Positions 7,608-16,002 of a stretch of 64,000 nt of DNA are shown here, piece by piece. This DNA comes from Empedobacter brevis NBRC 14943 = ATCC 43319 (GTDB lineage Bacteria; Bacteroidota; Bacteroidia; Flavobacteriales; Weeksellaceae), in contig NZ_KB908291.1 in NCBI RefSeq assembly GCF_000382425.1, positions 434,001 to 498,000 on the forward strand, written 5' to 3'. Position numbers and translations under genes: made by a program. The number at the start of each line of letters is the position of its first letter. Position 1 is the first letter of the stretch. The notes below the pieces were generated by a model, which worked only from the letters and a program-made list of their open reading frames with translations, did not search any database and was not told the DNA's origin.

Positions 7608-9421
7608 AGCGACTTACTTTTTCTAATCATTGTTAATGTATATGACTTGCCTTTAGCATAGCTAGCTTTACTGTAACCAATCAATTTTCCAGAGGATGGA
7701 TTATAATATAGTTTATTGTCTACATGTGTTCCACTACTTTGATTACTGGTTGCGTTATCATAAAATCTCAGGAATTTTCCTGAAGAATCTTGACCCATTC
7801 CAACAATTACAATAAAATGGTCCGTGGTACCATCTGTATTAGGATTAGTTGATTGTCCTGACTTTAAATCTACTCCTACAATTACTGGAATTCCATTTGA
7901 AAGAGCATAGTTCAAATAACTTATTCCTTTTTTTAATTCATCAAAATTAACGCCCTCGCTTTCCTTATAAACTTGAAAAGTTTGCCCATTCGCAAAATAA
8001 TTAGAAATCTGGAAGCCTACATTCTTTAATTGCTCTTTACAATAAACCATACAATCTTGTTTTAAATTTCCATATCCCCAGCCAATAAAAGATGATGGAG
8101 AAATAACAGGACCAACATTAGTCCAATCTTGTTGAATGTTAACTATTTGATATATAGTGTTATCATAGTTACCTATCGTATTATTATTATAATCAGAAAT
8201 TACGTAATCAATGTTTTCATTCCGATTAAACCAAAGGTCACTAAATGATATATTTTGGTTTTGCACACTAAAACTTAAAAACGAAGAGAGAAAAGTTGTT
8301 GTTGATGGTGTTAAGGAACTATTATTTACTGATAACCCATTGTTAGCATAATTTTGTAAAATCATTTTTTCCTGTTGGGTTAAATTATTCCAAAACGTCA
8401 TAAACTGCTGAGCACTAAATTCACTACCCATCAGGCTGCTGCGAACTATATGTTCTGTTAATTTATTATTATTGGTTTTCAGGACATTATCATTAACTAT
8501 AAAATTTAATAAGGCGGTAGCCGTTTGTTTGCTTTCTTCCGAAAAGTTTTGTTGTACCAGGTAACCTGAAACAATCAGTTTTATATCGTAATTCTCCAAT
8601 AACCAGCTTTTGGTTGCTGTGTTGAGTATGTTTACAAAATTCTCGAACTTTATGGTAGAAGATGATGTCCCGCCACCCCCGCCGGTTCTGCCGGGATTTA
8701 TATCAATAATCTGGTTAGGCATTTCCTGGATATCGCTGGTTATTGTGGTTGTACAGAAAACGCGAGTTAATACATATAAATAAGCGTCGTTTATCAGCCC
8801 TCTGTTGCATGATTCTCCGTATTCATGATTGCCACTATGAGAGCATCTGGTATAACCGAATGTAAATACCATAGTACAGTCTTTCTGTACGCCATAGGTA
8901 GTTCTTTCGTCGCGAACCCCTTTCACAAAGTAGTTACTAAAACGAATGGTTTGCGAGGCATTTGTAAGTTCTACTCTTCCGGTAAAAAGCTCTTCAATTT
9001 TGTCACCTTCCGGGTAATACCGTAAATATCCTGATTTATTGACACCATTTTCTATGGTTACAACAAATTTCTCTAAATAATCGCCTTTTGTTTTAAATTC
9101 TTTGGTTACAAATGAATAGGTTTCATTGCCATGAACAGCATCATGATAGTAATCGACCATAATTTCTACATCATCGTCAGATGTACCACCTGATTCAGTG
9201 GTTGATTTATTTAGCTTCCCATTTCTAGTTTGGGCAAGGGCTTGTATTTGCTTACCTAAAAGCGATTCATTACCGGAAAAGGTAATATAAAATTCATCAA
9301 ACGAAAGGGTACGATGCACAATTTCATCAGGCATTGCAGAATCTTTTATGGGTTCATTAAATTCATCATGAGTACAACCTGCTAACAGGCATACCATAAA
9401 CAGTAATAATAATCTTTTCAT
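7604..9421 (-). CDS. large lipoprotein with a papain-like/C39-like cysteine peptidase domain at the C-terminus
   Basis: From the ATG at 9421 the product has 605 residues with lipobox LLAGC (residues 12-16). An upstream ATG at 9475 would add 18 residues before the signal peptide and is less likely. The N-terminal half has no recognised domain. The C-terminal about 170 residues carry YGNLKQDCMVYCKEQL, then NGIPVIVGVDLK, then TDHFIVIVGMG and FLRFYDNAT, which is the Cys...His order and surroundings of papain-like and C39-like amidohydrolases. It may cleave protein or peptidoglycan outside the cell. It is first in the reverse-strand cluster and translationally coupled to the following lipoprotein, so I infer an effector and its protector. 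Confidence 0.65.
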   Translation of the reverse strand: MKRLLLLFMVCLLAGCTHDEFNEPIKDSAMPDEIVHRTLSFDEFYITFSGNESLLGKQIQALAQTRNGKLNKSTTESGGTSDDDVEIMVDYYHDAVHGNETYSFVTKEFKTKGDYLEKFVVTIENGVNKSGYLRYYPEGDKIEELFTGRVELTNASQTIRFSNYFVKGVRDERTTYGVQKDCTMVFTFGYTRCSHSGNHEYGESCNRGLINDAYLYVLTRVFCTTTITSDIQEMPNQIIDINPGRTGGGGGTSSSTIKFENFVNILNTATKSWLLENYDIKLIVSGYLVQQNFSEESKQTATALLNFIVNDNVLKTNNNKLTEHIVRSSLMGSEFSAQQFMTFWNNLTQQEKMILQNYANNGLSVNNSSLTPSTTTFLSSFLSFSVQNQNISFSDLWFNRNENIDYVISDYNNNTIGNYDNTIYQIVNIQQDWTNVGPVISPSSFIGWGYGNLKQDCMVYCKEQLKNVGFQISNYFANGQTFQVYKESEGVNFDELKKGISYLNYALSNGIPVIVGVDLKSGQSTNPNTDGTTDHFIVIVGMGQDSSGKFLRFYDNATSNQSSGTHVDNKLYYNPSSGKLIGYSKASYAKGKSYTLTMIRKSKSL

Positions 9422-9728
9422 TAAGTAGTGATTTATTTTGGTTATCGTAAATATAAATTTAAAATTGATAATCAACTACTTGATAAACGTTTAATTTTTG
9501 ATTTTTTACTAGAATTAGATGCCATTTGTTATTATTCTTTCTTGTTTTTCCCCTTCCTTCGTCAGCATAGGCATTCTGCTTGTATTTCTTACTACTTTAT
9601 AAAAAGCAGACAATAAAAACGTCTTAATATTTCTCTCTTGAGAGAAATTATTCTAAAATGTTACTCGATATAAAAACTTTCGTATATTTGAGTGTTATAG
9701 GCAATTATACAAATCTCCGTAACATCCA
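9422..9728. other. intergenic region between the reverse protease cluster and the PIN cassette
   Basis: No gene is seen. It must hold the promoter of the minus-strand cluster. At 9629-9648 there is a small perfect hairpin (ATTTCTCTC and its mirror). It merges into the surviving part (9638-9700) of a 63-nt attC-like site. Confidence 0.5.
9638..9700 (+). repeat. 63-nt attC-like site, left core box lost (copy D)
   Basis: Aligns with copies A, B and C: arm AAATTATTCTAAAATG, then ACTTTCGTATATTT and right core box GTTATAG at 9694. The place of the left box TTTTAAC is taken by TTGAGAG, part of a small hairpin at the end of the reverse-strand block. The right arm contains TATATTTG (9683-9690), a match to the flavobacterial -7 element TAnnTTTG, just before the core box. 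Confidence 0.5.
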
Positions 9729-10790
9729 ATGAACATTTTTATTGATACATCCATTTTATTTACAGATCCATTTTTTAAAGAAATTTTTAAAAAGGAGGTT
9801 TTGAATGCATGTAGACTTAAGCGAGTAAATATTTTTATTTCAGAAGTTGTAATAAAAGAGCTATTACATAATTATGAGAAAAATTTAGACAAAATAATAA
9901 TTGATATTAAAAACATAAACATAAATAGCAGTAAGCAAATTTTAGATTTTCATAGATTTCCTGTTCCTGATAAACAAAATTTGATAAAACAATTAGAGAG
10001 TTTTTTTGAAAACTTATCAAAGTTGAGTTCTTTCCATATATTACCAATTAATAATGATTTCTTACCGATAGTATTAGAAAAGGCAATAAAAAGATTAAAA
10101 CCATTTACAGAAAAGAAAACAGAAATAAAAGATGCTTTGATATGGCAGACTTACATAACTCACATAAATGAAAATAGACTTGAAAATTGCTATTTATTAA
10201 CTCAAAATGTTAATGACTTTGGGCAAAAACAAGTAGATGAAACTTTTATAATTCATCCTGAGCTCCAAAAGGAATGTTCTAAAATAATTCTTATTAATAG
10301 CTTCAAAGAAATTCACAAAATTCATAACAGTTATTTTGAAAAACAACAAGAAGAAAACAAACAAAAATTCATTTCTTGGCTTGAAAAAGAGAATATCAAC
10401 GAAGACTATGTACATAATATTTTATGGGATAATTATATTGATAAAGTAGCAGATAATATTTCAAACTACATTGAGAGAGTTGATTTAGATAAATATTTTG
10501 AAGAAAGTCATTTGATTAATATGGGGGGGTATGCAGAAATCAATGAATTTCATTGGGGAAATTGTAGTGAAGTTGAAATTGAAGTATTAGAAGAAAATGC
10601 AATAATAAGTGGAATTTTAGAAGTTAGTGGTGAAATACAAGGTTATGGATATAATTCTGTACGCGATCCAGGTGATGATAAATTTCCATTTATTGGTTCA
10701 GAAGATGCCGAATTTAAAGTTTATTTTAATTTTTTAATAGATGAAGACGGCATTCATGACTTTGAAATAACTGATGTTCATGATATATAA
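9729..10790 (+). CDS. PIN-domain nuclease-like protein (DUF4935 type)
   Basis: A 353-residue soluble protein. Residues 1-175 look like a PIN domain: MNIFIDTSILF with Asp6, then an acidic pair in SEVVIKELL (Glu39, Glu44), EIKDALIWQTY near 138, and LLTQNVNDF near 160, the usual spacing of the metal-binding acidic residues and the strand that follows. The second half has a coiled-coil-like region (KQQEENKQKF) and an acidic C-terminal domain of unknown role. PIN nucleases of this type cut RNA and occur in toxin and defence loci. It is alone in its cassette, with no antitoxin-like partner, starting 28 bases after a right core box. Confidence 0.75.
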   Translation: MNIFIDTSILFTDPFFKEIFKKEVLNACRLKRVNIFISEVVIKELLHNYEKNLDKIIIDIKNININSSKQILDFHRFPVPDKQNLIKQLESFFENLSKLSSFHILPINNDFLPIVLEKAIKRLKPFTEKKTEIKDALIWQTYITHINENRLENCYLLTQNVNDFGQKQVDETFIIHPELQKECSKIILINSFKEIHKIHNSYFEKQQEENKQKFISWLEKENINEDYVHNILWDNYIDKVADNISNYIERVDLDKYFEESHLINMGGYAEINEFHWGNCSEVEIEVLEENAIISGILEVSGEIQGYGYNSVRDPGDDKFPFIGSEDAEFKVYFNFLIDEDGIHDFEITDVHDI

Positions 10791-10794
10791 CTGC

Positions 10795-10996
10795 ACATAA
10801 TAAAGGTTTGACGCAATGGCGGATTAAGTACTAAATTGAAAGTTTAGGCTTTCTATATCGCAAAAAGCCAACTACATTGACTTTTTTTCTTAAATTTATT
10901 AAATTAATTGGCTTTTGCTTAATGTGTCGCTAAATTGAAACTTTTCATCTTCAATTTACAGCCACTTTACAAAGCACTCGAACGTCAGGCGTCACT
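10795..10996 (+). repeat. attC-like site, long and degenerate
   Basis: Left arm AAAGGTTTGACGCAATGGCGG and right arm CAGCCACTTTACAAAGC...ACGTCAGGC are partly complementary, but both core boxes are worn (CATAATAA, ACGTCAG). The inner hairpins are well kept: AAAAAGCCAA...AATTGGCTTTT and TTGAAACTTTTCATCTTCAA. The same inner hairpins occur in the site at 18393-18583, so the two share an origin. Confidence 0.5.
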
Positions 10997-11009
10997 ATAA
11001 GACAATCCA

Positions 11010-12644
11010 ATGAAAAGTAATATCGAAAGACGACAAAATATATTTGATGGTGTGCTACCTCCTAGTGGTTCAAAAGCTTATTTTGAAACCATTGAAAAAT
11101 TGGAGGAAAGATTTGGAAACGATAAAAAACATCAAGAGTTTATAAAAAAATGTTGGGAAAAAGTCATCAAATCATTAGAAGCCCAATATTTATCAAACTG
11201 CGATCTAATTACAGAAAATTCACTTCGTCACTATTTGAAAGAGTTTAATAATAGAGCTTGGAAATACGGTTTAAGAAGTATGCCTGTAATGTTCAATATT
11301 ATGGAGGCATTTTTCAATTACAGGAAACCCGAAATTTATTTTGAACTTATAGAAGAAGAGAATTATTTGATATCGTTTTTTGACTTCATTGACTATATAA
11401 CTTCCAAAGAATTTGAAGACAACAAAACTCTAATTGATGAGAATATAACACCTGACATTATTTACAACTTCAACGTTGGAAAAGACCTTGAAGAAATTAA
11501 ATTCAAAAATGACGAGGATGAAGAATATATTATTGCAGGCGTTTCAATCATCAGAAGAGATAATGAAATAACAGTTCTAATGATTACAGGCAAGAAAAAG
11601 ACTTCTGAAATTTTTTTAGATAAAAGTTCATTAAAATTTGACACACAAAACTCAAACAAAACGAAACTTATTGATGAGATAAAAGAAACCCTTAAAACTA
11701 ATGAGATTGAATATGAATATCTTGATAACGACAAAAAGTATATAAAAGTTTTAGTTGCCAGTAGAATTGACTTGGAAACAATGACAATTGATGCAAGATA
11801 TATAGCAGAAGAAACTAACCTAATGTTTAACGTTGTTACAGATGAAATTGACGGGTTTTTGGATGGAAAAGGAAGTTTTATATCCGAAGATTTGAAGAGA
11901 ACCTATGAAAGTAGTAAACAAAAGGTGGAAGGCTTTAATGCGATTTTTGAAGTAATAAAATTATCCTTGTATTTGCCTTATTTTTTTAATTCAAAAGAGG
12001 ATGCAATAGTTGAAGAAGTATTAGACACACAATTTAAAAAACAAATTAGTAGTCCATTAACTAAAAGAAAATTTAATAACGTTTTCGGTTATAAATCAGC
12101 GACTAAATCACTTTATTCAATTGACGTAAACAATGTTTTTTCTCCAGACAAAATCAAATTACGAGACGACCTTTTTAAAGTTCAAAGTGGTGGTTATTGG
12201 AAAAAAATTGCTATTGATGAAATTGGGTTGGACAAAAAAGGAAATCCAATTCACGGAAGGACTTGGGTAAACCAAAGTTTAAGCTGGTTTGAAGCAAAAG
12301 AAGACGATTTAATTGTTGAAAAAGAAACTGAATTATATAAAGACAAGAATGCAGGTTTCATATACATTCTTAGAAATCCAATAATGGAAAAAAATATCTT
12401 CAAAATTGGACTGACAAGATATGACGTTGATGAACGAGTTAGACAACTTTCAAAAACTAGTGTTCCTGACAAATTTTACAAATCGCAAGAATGGAATGTA
12501 AAAGATTGTATAAAGGCTGAAAAAGAAATTCATTTAAGACTAGATGCTTATAGAGTTGACCCACGTAGAGAGTTTTTCAAGACTGAATACGATAAGGCAA
12601 TTAAAGTAATTAAAGAAGTTGTGGACGAAATAAATAGAGAATAA
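11010..12644 (+). CDS. T5orf172 (GIY-YIG superfamily) domain protein
   Basis: A 544-residue protein. The C-terminal about 95 residues carry AGFIYILRNPIMEKNIFKIG, then VDERVRQLSKTSVPDKF, then AEKEIHLRLDAYRV and REFFK, the arrangement of the T5orf172 domain, a GIY-YIG nuclease relative (YIL in place of the first Tyr motif, then KIG, Arg, and a His/Glu-containing helix). The first 440 residues match no domain I recognise and may sense or bind a target. T5orf172 proteins occur in phages and defence islands. The gene sits alone between attC-like elements and starts just after one, so a DNA-targeting defence cassette is inferred. Confidence 0.75.
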   Translation: MKSNIERRQNIFDGVLPPSGSKAYFETIEKLEERFGNDKKHQEFIKKCWEKVIKSLEAQYLSNCDLITENSLRHYLKEFNNRAWKYGLRSMPVMFNIMEAFFNYRKPEIYFELIEEENYLISFFDFIDYITSKEFEDNKTLIDENITPDIIYNFNVGKDLEEIKFKNDEDEEYIIAGVSIIRRDNEITVLMITGKKKTSEIFLDKSSLKFDTQNSNKTKLIDEIKETLKTNEIEYEYLDNDKKYIKVLVASRIDLETMTIDARYIAEETNLMFNVVTDEIDGFLDGKGSFISEDLKRTYESSKQKVEGFNAIFEVIKLSLYLPYFFNSKEDAIVEEVLDTQFKKQISSPLTKRKFNNVFGYKSATKSLYSIDVNNVFSPDKIKLRDDLFKVQSGGYWKKIAIDEIGLDKKGNPIHGRTWVNQSLSWFEAKEDDLIVEKETELYKDKNAGFIYILRNPIMEKNIFKIGLTRYDVDERVRQLSKTSVPDKFYKSQEWNVKDCIKAEKEIHLRLDAYRVDPRREFFKTEYDKAIKVIKEVVDEINRE

Positions 12645-12649
12645 CAAAC

Positions 12650-12690
12650 CGCTAACAAAAGTTTTGCAAAACGCGGAGTAAGTGAAAACT
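12650..12690 (+). repeat. left half of an attC-like site, array interrupted here
   Basis: CGCTAAC (12650-12656), six bases after the stop codon, followed by AAAAGTTTTGCAAAACGCGGA, is a standard left arm. No right arm follows; instead comes the same lead-in and palindromic terminator as at 1974 and 3839. The array resumes only at the site ending at 17486. Confidence 0.5.
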
Positions 12691-12729
12691 CAAAACTTAA
12701 ACCGTAATCACAATTAAATGATAACAAAC

Positions 12730-12760
12730 AAAAAGGTCGTTGCATTGCAACGACCTTTTT
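12730..12760. terminator. bidirectional palindromic terminator, copy 3
   Basis: Perfect GGTCGTTGCA palindrome with A5 and T5 flanks. The following bases (GTAAATATACTATTATTGAA) resemble those after copy 2 (ATAAGTATACTATTTTCTGAA). No reverse gene ends here now, so the gene it once served may be lost. Confidence 0.75.
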
Positions 12761-12817
12761 GTAAATATACTATTATTGAATAGCATCTATAACGAAGTAG
12801 TGTTTAACCATGAACCA

Positions 12818-13005
12818 GAATCCGCGTAAGGGATAGCAGTGGAAAGCCCACAGCGAGGAACGAGCGAGGACTTGTAGTACAAGTGAAAAAAAAGCAACTA
12901 AATGTTGCTTTTGATGAAAATTGCGAACGAAGTTCTCCCGACCCTTTGCGTTTTCGCCTCCGGTTTAAACCGGGGGGATTAAAAGGCAAGGGATACGCCC
13001 GACTC
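12818..13005 (-). repeat. long dispersed palindromic repeat, reverse copy 1
   Basis: Reads GCGTAAGGGATAGCAGTGG...GAACGAGCGAGGACTTGTAG...CCCGACCC...GGATACGCCC, the reverse complement of the elements at 17138, 42437 and 53613. A CCGGTTTAAACCGG palindrome is embedded at about 12959. The stretch from 12763 to 13141 has no gene; an open frame at 12883 lies inside the repeat and is not credible. Confidence 0.7.
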
Positions 13006-13141
13006 CCCTCCTGTCAGCATAAAGCAGTACCGCACTTTTTATGTTTCGAATCCGTCAAAAAATTCGATTGCTAAAAAAAATAGCACCGGATAAGGTGATT
13101 ATATTCCTAAATTTAGTACGTATAAGAAAACAGGTGTCAAA

Positions 13142-13636
13142 ATGGAACGAAAGGAACGCATTACACAATGGTACAACGCTTATTTTCCGAAAGTGGCAGC
13201 CTTTATTTCAAAAAGGGGCGGCACGCTGGAAGATGCGAAAGATATTTTTCAGGAAGGCCTGGTGATTCTGTACGAAAAAAAGGACTGGGAAGGCCCTGTA
13301 AACGAAGCGGCGTATTTGTTTGGTATCTGCAAGAACCTTTGGTTTAAGCAGGTTGGCGACGCGTCTAAATTCCGGAAGGATACGACTGATGTCAGCGAGG
13401 AGCCGGTACTTTCAGTTGACGATAACCGCCTTTTGCAACTGTTGCATTCGGCAGGCGAAAAATGCATGAAACTGTTGCAGCGTTTTTATTATGACAACCG
13501 GAATGTTGAGCGGATAAAAGAGGAATTCGGTTTTTCGTCTCACCACTCAACAGCAGTACAGAAATACAAATGTTTGGAAAAAATCCGGGAAACCGTGAAA
13601 CAAAATGCGTTGCGTTATGAGAGTTTCTTTGAATAA
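13142..13636 (+). CDS. sigma-70 family RNA polymerase sigma factor (ECF-like)
   Basis: A 164-residue protein with an ECF-like region 2: ITQWYNAYFPKVAAFISKRGG followed by LEDAKDIFQEGLVILYEK, matching the DxxQexfl core. Region 4-like residues follow at 95-160 (CMKLLQRFYYDNRNVERIKEEFGFSS...CLEKIRE), a helix-turn-helix. It should direct RNA polymerase to a small set of promoters. The next gene overlaps its end and probably encodes a regulator or partner. GC content is visibly higher than in the flanking cassettes, which points to a chromosomal block between two repeats. Confidence 0.8.
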   Translation: MERKERITQWYNAYFPKVAAFISKRGGTLEDAKDIFQEGLVILYEKKDWEGPVNEAAYLFGICKNLWFKQVGDASKFRKDTTDVSEEPVLSVDDNRLLQLLHSAGEKCMKLLQRFYYDNRNVERIKEEFGFSSHHSTAVQKYKCLEKIRETVKQNALRYESFFE

Positions 13637-13889
13637 AACAGCCCTGATTGAAAAGCTGCTTTTCTGTCCGGATGCTTTACAGCCGGAGGAAAAAGCATTG
13701 GCGGAAGCCTACACTATTCTGGATGCCGATTTTGCATCGGAAATAGCACATCAGAAAAAAGCGGTTGATCTCATCCTGGAAGCAGGCAGAAGAGAACTGC
13801 GGCAGGAAATAAACGAGGTGCATGATGAACTCTTTTGTCCCCATGCTAAAAATACGCTGAAAAACCGCATACTGAAGCTGTTTTTGTAA
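13617..13889 (+). CDS. small helical protein coupled to the sigma factor
   Basis: From the ATG at 13617 it has 90 residues and overlaps the sigma-factor gene by 20 bases; the ATG at 13605 is an alternative start. It is charged and helical (ALQPEEKALAEAYTILDADF, RRELRQEINEVHDEL), with no transmembrane segment. The position after a sigma factor suggests a partner or anti-sigma role, but no zinc motif (HxxxCxxC) is seen. The family is not recognised. Confidence 0.55.
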   Translation: MRVSLNKTALIEKLLFCPDALQPEEKALAEAYTILDADFASEIAHQKKAVDLILEAGRRELRQEINEVHDELFCPHAKNTLKNRILKLFL

Positions 13890-13978
13890 CACATGATGTG
13901 CTTCTTATTGACACCTCTGCTTTCTTTTCAAAAAAAAGAAACAGCCCTTCTTTTGTCTCATTTTTTAACTTATATACG

Positions 13979-14644
13979 ATGAAAAACATCCACCACGAAT
14001 TTACCAAATACGCACGACTGGAACATGGCATAAATTCCGTGAACACCGAAAAATACATCACCCAATCCATGACACCTTATATCATGGAGGAAAGAACGCT
14101 GAACGTGGCGCAAATGGACGTTTTCTCGCGTTTGATGATGGACCGGATTATTTTCCTGGGCCAGGCTGTAGACGACCAGGTAGCCAACATTATACAGGCA
14201 CAGCTGCTCTTTCTGCAATCGCTCGATGCCAAAAGAGACATTTCCATTTACATCAACTCAGGCGGAGGCGCTGTTTATGCGGGATTAGGGATTTACGACA
14301 CCATGCAGTATATCAGTCCGGATGTTGCCACCATTTGCACGGGATGGGCGGCGTCTATGGCGGCGGTATTACTTTGTGCGGGCGCTAAGGGGAAACGTGC
14401 GGTGCTGAAACATTCGAGAGTGATGATTCACCAGGCGTCCGGCGGTACGCAGGGAACCGCAAGAGATATGGAAATCAGCCTGCAGGAGGTGTTAAACGTG
14501 CAGAACGAATTGTTTCAAATCATTGCCGGCCATTCGGGTAACGCTATCGAAAAAATCAGGCAGCTTTCGGACCGTGATTACTGGATGACAGCCCCGGTGG
14601 CGAAAGAACTCGGACTGGTAGATGAAATTTTGATCCGCGCCTGA
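13979..14644 (+). CDS. clpP: ClpP-family serine protease, paralogue
   Basis: A 221-residue protein when started at ATG 13979 (MKNIHHEF); the longer frame from 13898 adds an unlikely leader. ClpP hallmarks: YINSGGG near residue 91, catalytic Ser126 in TGWAASMAAVLL, His151 in HSRVMIHQ and Asp200 in SDRDYWM, with the 25 and 49 residue spacings of the known triad. ClpP forms the chamber that degrades proteins fed by an AAA+ partner such as ClpX. No clpX lies next to it, so this is probably an accessory copy. It follows the sigma-factor pair on the same strand by 89 bases and may be co-regulated. Confidence 0.88.
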   Translation: MKNIHHEFTKYARLEHGINSVNTEKYITQSMTPYIMEERTLNVAQMDVFSRLMMDRIIFLGQAVDDQVANIIQAQLLFLQSLDAKRDISIYINSGGGAVYAGLGIYDTMQYISPDVATICTGWAASMAAVLLCAGAKGKRAVLKHSRVMIHQASGGTQGTARDMEISLQEVLNVQNELFQIIAGHSGNAIEKIRQLSDRDYWMTAPVAKELGLVDEILIRA

Positions 14645-14706
14645 ACATATTCTCATGCGCACGAAAGGAGTTTTACGTTGTGTATCTCTTCCCTCCTGTC
14701 CGTTAA

Positions 14707-15081
14707 TCAGACTGTGTCAGCCGAAATCTCTTTGCCGTCGGCATAGGTTTTGCCCCATTCGCAAAGCTGTTTCAGAATCGGTACCAAATCATGTCCCTTG
14801 TTGGTCAGCACATATTCAATGCCGGCAGGCACCGTTTCGGGAAGTTCCTTTTTTACCAGTATAGCGTGCGTTTCCAGCTCTTTAAGCTGTCGCCCTAAAA
14901 CCTGTTCAGCAATATTCGGCAAGGCCTTTTTCAGCAAATGAAAACGGTTATTCCCCTGCGAAATAGAGTACACAATCTGTGATTTCCAGCGTCCGCTAAT
15001 CATCGCAATGGCCGAATTTAATTCACAAACCCGGAACAGGAACTGTTCATTTATCGTATTGGTTGAATTTTCTTTACGCAT
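14707..15081 (-). CDS. HxlR-family transcription regulator
   Basis: From ATG 15081 the product has 124 residues with a winged helix of HxlR type: AIAMISGRWKSQIVYSISQG, then RFHLLKKALPNIAEQVLGRQLKELE and a wing IEYVLTNKGHDLVPILKQLCEWG. The neighbouring ATG at 15084 is an equal choice. The start MRKENSTN resembles the HxlR at 51671, so they may be related copies. It is divergent from the esterase gene at 15170, with 88 bases between, the usual place for the operator of a local regulator. Confidence 0.82.
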   Translation of the reverse strand: MRKENSTNTINEQFLFRVCELNSAIAMISGRWKSQIVYSISQGNNRFHLLKKALPNIAEQVLGRQLKELETHAILVKKELPETVPAGIEYVLTNKGHDLVPILKQLCEWGKTYADGKEISADTV

Positions 15082-15169
15082 CATCGTCTTTTTAAACCAC
15101 TCACAATTTTGTTCGGTATTGCACAGGACAAAATGCTTGCAGAATTTTACACCAACAAAAATACAACAT

Positions 15170-15991
15170 ATGAAGAAGTTATGCCTTATCGCAATCGGAC
15201 TTATCAGCAGCATGATGTTGCAGGCACAGGAAAAATGGGTACTAAAATCGGACTATTTAACGAGTCCCGACACCGTTTTTGTTTTCAAACCCAAAACCTA
15301 CCACCCGGCAGAAAAATATCCGCTCGTGTACCTCCTTCACGGATACAGCGAAAACTACCGCCAGTGGTCAAAAACAACCGACCTGCAAAAACGCGCAGAC
15401 GACTACAACTGCATTATTGTAACGCCCGATGGTTTTACCTCGTTTTACATCAACAGCCCGCAAAACAAAGGCGTTCGTTACGAAGATTTTTTCTTTAAAG
15501 AACTCGTCCCGAAAGTCCATCAGGCCTTTCACATTGACGAAAAAAATATTTTTATAAGCGGTTTAAGCATGGGCGGCTATGGCGCGTTGCGGTATTTTAT
15601 TTTACATCCCGGTTATTTTAACACGGCAGGTGCCACAAGCGGCGCGCTGGAAATAGATTATCCGGCCTTTCAGCACGCCAGTCAGCATTTCTGGCAGACC
15701 AGCAGAATGACAGACGATTTGATAAAACACATCGGAAACCCCGCCGCCACAGACTGGAACCGTTACAGCATTTCAACCTTACTGCAGGAAACACCCGGTT
15801 TCAATAAACCCTTTATTTTCGATTGCGGAACAGACGACATTTTATACCCCGCCTCACTCCGCTTAAAAGCACTGACCGACAGGCTGCACATTCCGGCAAC
15901 ATTTATGGCCATGCCCGGCAACCACAACACCGCGTACTGGAACACATCCATCGACTATCATTTCGTGTATTTTGCCCAACACAAAAAGTAG
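15170..15991 (+). CDS. secreted alpha/beta-hydrolase esterase (XynZ/esterase D type)
   Basis: Starting at ATG 15170 gives 273 residues with a signal peptide MKKLCLIAIGLISSMMLQAQ. The mature part has the esterase fold: YPLVYLLHGYSENYRQW (oxyanion region), catalytic Ser in GLSMGGYGALRYF, an Asp region in IFDCGTDD and the His in MPGNHNTAYW. Such enzymes cleave short acyl or feruloyl esters in the periplasm or outside. It is divergent from the HxlR gene, which may control it. The longer frame upstream from 15008 runs through the HxlR gene and is not used. Confidence 0.8.
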   Translation: MKKLCLIAIGLISSMMLQAQEKWVLKSDYLTSPDTVFVFKPKTYHPAEKYPLVYLLHGYSENYRQWSKTTDLQKRADDYNCIIVTPDGFTSFYINSPQNKGVRYEDFFFKELVPKVHQAFHIDEKNIFISGLSMGGYGALRYFILHPGYFNTAGATSGALEIDYPAFQHASQHFWQTSRMTDDLIKHIGNPAATDWNRYSISTLLQETPGFNKPFIFDCGTDDILYPASLRLKALTDRLHIPATFMAMPGNHNTAYWNTSIDYHFVYFAQHKK

Positions 15992-16002
15992 AACCGCCGG
16001 AT

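Noticed and set aside
12818-13005. Insertion sequence at the long dispersed repeat
   Set aside because: The element is about 100-190 bp, has no transposase frame and no clear target-site duplication that I can see, so it is treated as a palindromic repeat family.
15109-15498. Open frames overlapping the esterase and HxlR genes
   Set aside because: Out-of-frame shadows of genes with clear motifs; composition is rich in Arg and His, as expected for antisense or shifted frames.
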